From assembly GCA_030629295.1 (NCBI GenBank), contig DAOVPH010000046.1, positions 1 to 10,022 on the forward strand: DNA of 10,022 nucleotides, in the 5' to 3' direction. Below, piece by piece: positions 1 to 5,072 of this stretch. Origin of the DNA: Candidatus Latescibacterota bacterium (GTDB taxonomy: Bacteria > Latescibacterota > MVCY01). The notes below the pieces were generated by a model. That model saw nothing but the letters and a program-made list of their open reading frames with translations. It searched no databases and had not been told where the DNA came from. Within the stretch, counting starts at the first letter, position 1. Each line of letters begins with the position of its first letter. Made by a program: the position numbers and the translations under genes.

Positions 1-1038
1 AAAGTAAATAAAGAAACCAATCTTAATCCCCGCTATACTTTTGATACTTTTGTAGTAGGCAAAAGCAATCAATTTGCCCATGCAGCTTCTCTCGCTGTCG
101 CTGAGTCGCCAGGGACCACCAGATTTAATCCCTTGCTTATTTATTCGGGAGTAGGGATGGGAAAGACACATATTCTCCAGGCTATAGCCCAGTATTGCCT
201 TAGCCGAAGCAAGGCAAAAAAAGTGAATTATGTCTCCTCGGAAAAATTCACCAACGATTTCATCCGTTCAATTCAAGACAATGATACTACCGAGTTTAAT
301 AGGATGTACCGGAGCTCTGAGGTATTATTAGTGGATGACGTTCACTTTTTTATCGGAAAGGAGAGCACTCAGGAGGCTTTCTTCCATACATTCAACACAA
401 TTCACCAAAATGGAAAACAGATCGTTCTCACCTCTGATAGACCCCCGCGTGAATTAAAAGGCCTAGAGGAACGGCTTATTTCCCGCTTTCAATGGGGATT
501 GGTAACCGATATACAGCCACCAGACTATGAAACCAGAGTCGCTATTCTGCGCAAGAAAGCAGAAATGGAAGAGGTTCATCTGCCTGATGAGGTTATCTTC
601 TTTGTCGCTAAAAATATCACCTCTAACATCCGGGAACTGGAAGGAGCCCTAATAAGACTGCTTGCTTACTCATCTGTAACTGGCGAGAATATCTCATTGG
701 ACTTAATCCCCAGAGTACTCAAGGATATTATTAGATCTTCCTCTAAAAACATAACGATAGAATCTATACAGGCTGCGGTTTCTAATTTTTACGATATTCC
801 TATTGACTTAATTATAAGTAAAACAAGGAGAAAAGAGGTGGTAACCGCTCGTCAAGTGGCTATGTATTTTGCTAAAACATTAACTAGTAGTTCTCTGAAA
901 ACAATAGGACTACATTTTGGGGATAGAGACCATAGCACTGTAATCCACTCTTATCAACTTGTTGAGCGCCGAAAAAAAACGGATAAGATATTCAATAATG
1001 AAATTAATAATATTATCTCAAAGATTAAAGGGTTTTGA
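1..1038 (+). CDS. dnaA: Chromosomal replication initiator protein DnaA (5'-truncated by window edge)
   Basis: DnaA is the AAA+ ATPase that binds 9-bp DnaA boxes at oriC, oligomerises when ATP-bound and melts the origin. The reading frame is open from base 1, so the gene begins outside the window; 345 residues are visible. They begin just inside domain III (NPRYTFDTFVVGKSNQFA), so domains I and II are missing. Walker A (SGVGMGKTH) lies at about 145-171, Walker B (LLVDDVHF) near 325-348, sensor 1 (IVLTSDRPP) near 421-447, the arginine-finger segment GLEERLISRFQWGL near 460-501, and sensor 2 (NIRELEGALIRL) near 625-660. The domain IV signature GDRDHSTVIH is at 919-948 and contacts the DnaA box. 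The first in-frame start-like codon, TTG at 133, is internal to the domain and is not the real start. The serine before Walker A, where glycine is usual, is a mild variant. A non-coding origin-like region follows. Identity is near certain. Confidence 0.98.
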   Translation, partial: KVNKETNLNPRYTFDTFVVGKSNQFAHAASLAVAESPGTTRFNPLLIYSGVGMGKTHILQAIAQYCLSRSKAKKVNYVSSEKFTNDFIRSIQDNDTTEFNRMYRSSEVLLVDDVHFFIGKESTQEAFFHTFNTIHQNGKQIVLTSDRPPRELKGLEERLISRFQWGLVTDIQPPDYETRVAILRKKAEMEEVHLPDEVIFFVAKNITSNIRELEGALIRLLAYSSVTGENISLDLIPRVLKDIIRSSSKNITIESIQAAVSNFYDIPIDLIISKTRRKEVVTARQVAMYFAKTLTSSSLKTIGLHFGDRDHSTVIHSYQLVERRKKTDKIFNNEINNIISKIKGF

Positions 1039-1071
1039 GTCTCTGTAAAACAGTGATTTAATATCTATCTC

Positions 1072-1080
1072 GGTGGATAA
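1072..1080 (-). promoter_or_regulatory. DnaA-box-like 9-mer (TTATCCACC)
   Basis: It matches TTATCCACA at 8 of 9 positions, read on the minus strand, and lies 34 bases after the dnaA stop. A single such 9-mer can arise by chance; the clustering in this gap gives it weight. Confidence 0.45.
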
Positions 1081-1213
1081 TATCGGTCTTAGAGAATCCT
1101 CTCTGAGAGATGAGATCTTATCCTCCTCGACTCGTTAGCGTATAAACCCAATATTGCGGCAGAAAACATTACAGCATATAGACATTGAAAGAGGTCTCGT
1201 TATTAACAGAAAA

Positions 1214-1222
1214 TGTGGAAAA
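1214..1222 (-). promoter_or_regulatory. DnaA-box-like 9-mer (TTTTCCACA)
   Basis: It matches the consensus at 8 of 9 positions on the minus strand. Its GTGGAAAA core is the left arm of a perfect 8-bp inverted repeat whose right arm (TTTTCCAC, 1245-1252) is part of a weaker plus-strand box, so the two boxes face each other across 22 bases. Confidence 0.45.
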
Positions 1223-1252
1223 GGGGGGATATCTATCTTTACTTTTTTCCAC
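1215..1252. repeat. Inverted repeat GTGGAAAA / TTTTCCAC in the origin region
   Basis: There are two perfect 8-bp arms at 1215-1222 and 1245-1252 with a 22-base spacer containing a G6 run. The arms overlap DnaA-box-like sequences, so the symmetry probably reflects two opposed boxes rather than a terminator. Confidence 0.45.
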
Positions 1253-1332
1253 CGGGCTGCTTTTACAGAAGTCTGTTTAAAAGATCAAGTGGATATTAAG
1301 ATTTCTTACACAATCTCGTTCACATCTTAATC

Positions 1333-1359
1333 ACTTAAGAAAAATAACGTTACTTAAGA
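1333..1359. repeat. Direct repeat ACTTAAGA x2 around palindrome TAACGTTA
   Basis: ACTTAAGA occurs at 1333-1340 and 1352-1359, start to start 19 bp apart, each copy containing the palindrome CTTAAG. Between them, 1345-1352 is the palindrome TAACGTTA, whose last base is the first base of the second copy. A 19-bp phase is near two helical turns, which would put both copies on the same DNA face. The function is unknown; a protein-binding site in the origin is possible. Confidence 0.35.
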
Positions 1360-1369
1360 CTCTTGGTAG

Positions 1370-1378
1370 TTATCCACT
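1370..1378 (+). promoter_or_regulatory. DnaA-box-like 9-mer (TTATCCACT) beside AT-rich tract
   Basis: It matches the consensus at 8 of 9 positions on the plus strand. After two G residues comes an AT-rich run beginning TTAATTATTAGTATGATAG. A box next to such a run resembles the basal unwinding arrangement of a DnaA box followed by TAG/TAA-type trinucleotides, though the trinucleotide register here is imperfect. It is the best candidate for the box that positions DnaA at the melting site. Confidence 0.5.
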
Positions 1379-1413
1379 GGTTAATTATTAGTATGATAGG
1401 TCTAGAAAAGAAA

Positions 1414-1419
1414 TATAAT
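1414..1419 (+). promoter_or_regulatory. Candidate -10 element (TATAAT) for dnaN
   Basis: A perfect TATAAT lies 24 bases upstream of the dnaN Shine-Dalgarno sequence. No convincing TTGACA-like element sits 15-19 bases upstream of it, and the region is AT-rich enough for a chance match, so this is a weak promoter call. Confidence 0.3.
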
Positions 1420-1456
1420 TTTCTAAATGTTGTGTTAATTCAAGGAGGTAAATCAA

Positions 1457-2569
1457 ATGAAGATCAATATCGAACAGAGCAATTTTAATGAGGGAATACA
1501 GAAAGTATTCAGTATTGTTCCCATTAGAACAACACTGCCGATACTTTCTAATATTCTCCTGGATGCAAAAGAAGGTGGCTTAAATATATCTGCCACTGAT
1601 TTAGATGTCTCGATTTCCACCAAAATAGCGGCGGAGGTCGAGCAACCTGGTTCCATAACTGTGTTAGCGAGGAAGTTTGCAGAGGTGTTAAGGGAGTTAC
1701 CCAATGTTCTGCTCTCTTTGGAATCAGATGGTGAGCGCGTTTGGATTTTGAGTGAAAGAGGGAGGTATAGCTTAATGGGACTTCCTGCTGAAGATTTCCC
1801 CCGACTACCCACTGGGGTGGAAGGGACAACTATCCAACCAGAAGGGGATGTACTGGCAGAGATGATAAGAAAAACAAGTTTCACTGTCTCAACAGATGAA
1901 AGCAGGCCAGCCTTAACCGGAGTCTTGTTTAAGGCCGATGGGAAAAGAATAAGCATAGTTGCTACTGACGGTCATCGATTAGCCGAAGTGAGGAAGAATC
2001 TCTCCGTGCCATTTTCTACTTTTGAGGCAATAGTTCCTCCTAAGGCTTTAAGCCATTTTACCGGTCTGATCTCAGGAGGAGAGCAGCTTAAGAAGGTAGT
2101 TGTGGGAGAGACATACATAGCGTTCGATTTGGGAGAAACGCAGTTATATTCTCGTCTTATAGAAGGTCCCTATCCTGATATTGAACGGGTAATTCCCCAA
2201 GCTAATGAGAAGAAAATGGTTGTGAATAATGAAGACTTCTCTTCTGCGGTGAGGAGAGTTGCCGCCCTTTCTGATACGGATACCCATCAGGTCTGTTTTT
2301 TAATCCGTAAGGGAACGGTAAAACTCTCTGCAACCAGCCAGGAGATGGGGGGAGAGGCTACAGAAGAGGTGGATGTCCAATATAATAACGAAGATTTAGA
2401 TATTGGATATAATGCTAACTACATATTGGAGATATTTAAAAGGATGAAAAGCGACGAAGTTGTATTTGAGTTAGACACCCCGGTGAGTGCTGGAATTGTC
2501 AAGCCAGTAACTCAGCCCGAGGATGAAGATTATCTGTGCCTTATTATGCCCTTGCGACTTAACGATTAA
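1457..2569 (+). CDS. dnaN: DNA polymerase III sliding clamp, beta subunit
   Basis: The beta clamp is a ring-shaped homodimer that encircles DNA and tethers the replicative polymerase, and binds other repair and replication proteins through a hydrophobic pocket. The 370-residue product has the usual family length, enough for three tandem clamp domains of about 120 residues each. Recognisable segments include the N-terminal KVFSIVPIRTTLPILSNILL, the mid-protein TDESRPALTGVLFKADG and VATDGHRLAEV, and the C-terminal pocket segment YLCLIMPLRLND. The ATG is preceded by a strong AGGAGG at 1443-1448 with an 8-base gap, which fixes the start. It follows the origin-like region and precedes a DUF721/DciA-family gene. 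Nothing looks broken. Identity is near certain. Confidence 0.98.
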   Translation: MKINIEQSNFNEGIQKVFSIVPIRTTLPILSNILLDAKEGGLNISATDLDVSISTKIAAEVEQPGSITVLARKFAEVLRELPNVLLSLESDGERVWILSERGRYSLMGLPAEDFPRLPTGVEGTTIQPEGDVLAEMIRKTSFTVSTDESRPALTGVLFKADGKRISIVATDGHRLAEVRKNLSVPFSTFEAIVPPKALSHFTGLISGGEQLKKVVVGETYIAFDLGETQLYSRLIEGPYPDIERVIPQANEKKMVVNNEDFSSAVRRVAALSDTDTHQVCFLIRKGTVKLSATSQEMGGEATEEVDVQYNNEDLDIGYNANYILEIFKRMKSDEVVFELDTPVSAGIVKPVTQPEDEDYLCLIMPLRLND

Positions 2570-2571
2570 AA

Positions 2572-2578
2572 AAGGAAG
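2572..2578 (+). promoter_or_regulatory. Shine-Dalgarno-like AAGGAAG upstream of the DUF721/DciA gene
   Basis: It sits just past the dnaN stop. An in-frame ATC codon begins at 2587, after an 8-base gap, where a start codon would be expected. The GTG at 2626 has no comparable site near it. This bears on the choice of start for the next gene. Confidence 0.45.
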
Positions 2579-2625
2579 TTTTCGTTATCAGAGAGAGATG
2601 GAAACAGCCAGCCTGTATTGGCGAG

Positions 2626-2883
2626 GTGCTAACAGGCTTAATTAGTGAGTTAGGAATAGAGAAGAAGCTGGCTGAAACCACGGTATGCCAGATTTGGGAC
2701 GAAGCGGTCGGGAATAATCTCTCCCAGGTCACCTCAGTGGTTTCCATTAAAAGGGGAAAACTCTTTATAAGGGTGAAGACCCCGACTTGGCGGAACGAAT
2801 TAGTATTCTTAAAAAGCGAGATAATATCCAAGTTAAACAGAAGGGTGGGCAAGAAAGTAGTAAAAGACATTATTTTCGTGTGA
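2626..2883 (+). CDS. DUF721/DciA-family protein, probable helicase-loading factor
   Basis: This is a small protein of 85 residues from GTG 2626, or 98 if translation begins at the in-frame ATC at 2587. The family pattern is clear: a helical N-terminus (LTGLISELGIEKKL), then the tryptophan-containing core VCQIWDEAVGNNLSQVT, a beta segment with GKLFIRVKTPTWRNELVFL, and a closing KSEIISKLNRRVGKKVVKDIIF. DUF721 proteins commonly lie beside dnaN, recF or gyrB; the DciA members act in loading or activating the replicative helicase DnaB in bacteria without DnaC or DnaI. That role here is inferred from family and position. An in-frame stop at 2560-2562 limits any extension, and between it and GTG 2626 there is no ATG, GTG or TTG. 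The conserved-looking stretch IRERWKQPACIGEVL lies just upstream of the GTG, so the annotated start may be too short. Identity as DUF721 is confident; the start is not. Confidence 0.85.
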   Translation: MLTGLISELGIEKKLAETTVCQIWDEAVGNNLSQVTSVVSIKRGKLFIRVKTPTWRNELVFLKSEIISKLNRRVGKKVVKDIIFV

Positions 2884-2900
2884 GCAATAAGAGCAATCCA

Positions 2901-2962
2901 GCCACAAAGGCACAAAGACACAAAGAAAAATATCTATTATTTACCCTTAGTGTCTTCGTGGC
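2901..2962. repeat. Palindromic intergenic element, CCACAAAG-type
   Basis: The left arm GCCACAAAGGCAC (2901-2913), followed by a further ACAAAG-rich unit to 2925, faces GTGTCTTCGTGGC (2950-2962). The 13-base arms pair with 11 Watson-Crick pairs, one G-U and one A-C mismatch, around an AT-rich loop. From memory, similar CCACAAAGACACAAAG palindromes are scattered between genes in many unrelated bacterial genomes. The right arm contains a GTG at 2950 that falsely extends gyrB. It lacks a T-run, so it is not a classical terminator. Confidence 0.65.
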
Positions 2963-2973
2963 GAGTAATACAT

Positions 2974-2978
2974 GGAGG
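2974..2978 (+). promoter_or_regulatory. Shine-Dalgarno GGAGG that fixes the gyrB start
   Basis: GGAGG lies 4 bases before ATG 2983. It supports starting gyrB there rather than at the in-frame GTG 2950, which lies inside the palindromic element. Confidence 0.75.
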
Positions 2979-2982
2979 TAAA

Positions 2983-4890
2983 ATGGAGCCTTTAAATGAG
3001 GAGTACAGTGCATCAAGAATCCAGGTATTGAAGGGGCTGGAGGCCGTGAGGAAAAGACCGGCGATGTATATCGGCAGCACGGGTACTAGCGGACTTCACC
3101 ATCTTGTCTATGAAGTGGTAGATAACAGCATCGACGAAGCCCTTGTTGGCTACTGCGATGAGATAGAGGTCACGGTGAACAAAGACGGCAGTGTCACCAT
3201 CGTTGATAACGGCAGGGGAATACCTGTGGATATACATCCTACCCAGAACAAACCCGCCCTTGAGGTTGTAATGACAATGCTCCATGCCGGCGGTAAATTC
3301 GACAAGAAGACCTATCGAGTCTCGGGGGGACTCCATGGGGTGGGCGTCTCTGTGGTTAACGCCCTTTCTCTTTGGTGTGAGGTTGAGGTCTGGCGCGAAG
3401 GGAAAGGATACCTCCAACGTTACCATCAAGGGACACCTGAGGCGGAAGTGAAAGAGACCGGAGAGACAGAACATTCCGGGACGAAGGTCTCCTTCCTCCC
3501 GGACCCGGAGATATTTGAAGTCACCGATTTCAGCTTTGATGTTCTTTCCCACCGGCTCAGAGAACTCGCCTTTCTCAACCCAGGGGTGCATATCTCCATC
3601 AAGGATCAAAAAAGTGATAAGGAGCACATCTTCCAATACGACGGAGGCATTTCCTCTTTTGTCGAGTATTTAGATGAGGAGAGGAACCCCCTTCATCAGC
3701 CTCCCATATACTTTGAGCGTAAGCGAGATGCTATCTCTGTTGAGGTAGCGATGCAGTACACTGAGTCCTACTCTGAAAATATCTTCACCTATGTGAATAA
3801 TGTGAGTACAGTAGAGGGGGGGACGCATCTTATCGGGTTTAAAGCCGCCTTGACGCGTGTTTTTAATGTCTATGCCCAGAGGGAAAACGCACTTAAAGCA
3901 ATAACGACCTCATTGTCTGGCGAGGATGTGAGAGAAGGGCTCACGGCGGTGCTAAGCATTAAAATGCCCGATCCCCAGTTCGAGGGGCAGACGAAAACCA
4001 AACTGGGCAACAGCAATATGAGGGGGATTGTTGAATCTCTGGTGACAGAAAGCCTTATGGAGTTTTTCGAAGAGAATCCCTCCGTGGTGCAGAAGATCTT
4101 GTTGAAGTCCATCGAAGCAGCCAGGGCCAGAGAGGCGGCTCGACGGGCCAGAGAGCTCACCCGACGCAAGACAGCCTTAGCCAGCAATAGCCTGCCGGGT
4201 AAACTGGCCGACTGCTCCAGTAAAGACCCAGAGGAATGTGAGATATTCTTAGTGGAAGGTGACTCTGCAGGCGGTTCGGCTAAACAAGGGAGAGATCGTC
4301 GCTTCCAGGCTATCCTGCCCCTGTGGGGAAAGATGCTTAATGTCGAGAAAGCAAGAATTGACAAAGTCTTAGATAATGATAAGTTGGAACCCATTATCAC
4401 CGCCTTAGGTGCTGGTATCGCGGAAGAGTGTAATCCCCAAAATCTTCGCTATAACAGAATTATAATTATGGCCGATGCAGATGTGGACGGTTCGCACATC
4501 CGCACCCTTATCCTCACCTTCTTTTTCCGATATATGCGCAGCCTTCTCGAGAAAGGCCATATCTGTATTGCTCAACCTCCGTTATTCTCTATCCGAAAGG
4601 GGAAGAAAGAGGAATACGCCTACAACGAAGAGGAAAGAGATGCTGTTATTCGTCGCTTAGGAGAAGACGGGGGGATTATTGTCCAGCGCTACAAAGGATT
4701 GGGCGAGATGAATCCGGAGCAGCTCTGGGAGACCACTATGAATCCTGAGACCCGAATGCTGTTGAGAGTGACCTTAGAGGATGCCGTGGAGGCAGAGAAA
4801 GTGTTCTCCACTCTTATGGGGGGACAAGTCGAGCCCCGGCGAAAATTCATTGAAGAGAACGCTAAATACGTGCAAAATTTAGATGTGTAA
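2983..4890 (+). CDS. gyrB: DNA gyrase subunit B
   Basis: GyrB is the ATPase subunit of the A2B2 type II topoisomerase that introduces negative supercoils ahead of the replication fork. From ATG 2983 the product is 635 residues, the compact form without the long C-terminal insert of enterobacterial GyrB. The GHKL ATPase domain is intact: catalytic Glu44 in YEVVDNSIDEA, Asp75 in VDNGRGIP, and the lid GGLHGVGVSVVNALS at about 115-129. The transducer domain carries GGTHLIGFKAALTR and the QTKTKLGNS loop with its conserved lysine. The TOPRIM domain has Glu425 in VEGDSAGGSAKQGRDRRFQ and the metal-binding Asp498, Asp500 and Asp502 in ADADVDGSHIRTL, followed by QRYKGLGEMN. LPLWGK replaces the commoner LPLRGK; I recall the tryptophan form in spirochaete-like GyrB. 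The product pairs with that of the gyrA gene 182 bp downstream. Q-T-K at the strand-passage loop and the gyrA neighbour argue for gyrase rather than ParE. Confidence 0.97.
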   Translation: MEPLNEEYSASRIQVLKGLEAVRKRPAMYIGSTGTSGLHHLVYEVVDNSIDEALVGYCDEIEVTVNKDGSVTIVDNGRGIPVDIHPTQNKPALEVVMTMLHAGGKFDKKTYRVSGGLHGVGVSVVNALSLWCEVEVWREGKGYLQRYHQGTPEAEVKETGETEHSGTKVSFLPDPEIFEVTDFSFDVLSHRLRELAFLNPGVHISIKDQKSDKEHIFQYDGGISSFVEYLDEERNPLHQPPIYFERKRDAISVEVAMQYTESYSENIFTYVNNVSTVEGGTHLIGFKAALTRVFNVYAQRENALKAITTSLSGEDVREGLTAVLSIKMPDPQFEGQTKTKLGNSNMRGIVESLVTESLMEFFEENPSVVQKILLKSIEAARAREAARRARELTRRKTALASNSLPGKLADCSSKDPEECEIFLVEGDSAGGSAKQGRDRRFQAILPLWGKMLNVEKARIDKVLDNDKLEPIITALGAGIAEECNPQNLRYNRIIIMADADVDGSHIRTLILTFFFRYMRSLLEKGHICIAQPPLFSIRKGKKEEYAYNEEERDAVIRRLGEDGGIIVQRYKGLGEMNPEQLWETTMNPETRMLLRVTLEDAVEAEKVFSTLMGGQVEPRRKFIEENAKYVQNLDV

Positions 4891-4960
4891 TTTGTCCCCT
4901 TGAAACATTTGCCCTGCCACGAAGAGTCAGCCCTTAGAGGTGTAACCCGGCCTTAATGTG

Positions 4961-4989
4961 GTAGAGACGACCCGCCGGGTCGTCTCTAC
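4961..4989. repeat. Perfect 29-bp palindromic element, GTAGAGACG-type
   Basis: The arms GTAGAGACGACCCG (4961-4974) and CGGGTCGTCTCTAC (4976-4989) are exact reverse complements around a single central C, giving a hairpin of 13 bp plus a 3-base loop. Palindromes beginning GTAGAGACG recur between genes in many bacteria, to my recollection. There is no T-run, so rho-independent termination is unlikely, but the hairpin could protect or attenuate the message between gyrB and gyrA. Confidence 0.75.
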
Positions 4990-4999
4990 GATATATCGT
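4988..4999. repeat. 12-bp perfect palindrome ACGATATATCGT abutting the hairpin element
   Basis: ACGATATATCGT is exactly self-complementary and overlaps the last two bases of the 29-bp palindrome. It may be part of the mobile element's target or a small operator upstream of gyrA. No function is shown. Confidence 0.4.
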
Positions 5000-5072
5000 C
5001 TAGGTCATTTAACTCTCCATTCTTCGACAGGATTTCACCAATCACCAGCTAAAAGATTAAGAAAGGAAAGAA

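Larger units (their letters stand above)
1039..1456. other. Probable oriC / dnaA-dnaN intergenic region
   Basis: This 418-bp gap has no credible gene. Seen directly: 9-mers differing by one base from TTATCCACA at 1072-1080 (minus strand, TTATCCACC), 1214-1222 (minus, TTTTCCACA) and 1370-1378 (plus, TTATCCACT); two-mismatch versions at 1118-1126, 1245-1253 and 1288-1296; and a strongly AT-rich tract from about 1381 to 1441 directly beside the box at 1370. The position between dnaA and dnaN is a known place for bacterial origins. The inference is that DnaA bound at these boxes opens the AT-rich tract next to the 1370 box. No box is a perfect match to the E. coli consensus, and the half of a bipartite origin that may lie upstream of dnaA is outside the window. 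Confidence 0.6.

Noticed and set aside
1043..1053. CTGT-AAA-ACAG hairpin after dnaA as terminator
   Set aside because: Only a 4-bp stem and no T-run.
1453..1956. Long minus-strand frame opposite dnaN
   Set aside because: Antisense shadow of the dnaN codons; no family resemblance.
2950..2982. N-terminal extension of gyrB from GTG 2950
   Set aside because: It is encoded by the arm of a palindromic element and lacks its own ribosome-binding site; ATG 2983 has GGAGG 4 bases upstream and gives the family-typical N-terminus.
4317..4334. LPLWGK in GyrB (Trp for Arg) as an inactivating change
   Set aside because: I recall the same Trp form in other functional GyrB lineages and all TOPRIM catalytic residues are intact.
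3013..4400. Minus-strand frames opposite gyrB
   Set aside because: Low-complexity shadows of conserved gyrB codons; no ribosome-binding sites or recognisable motifs.
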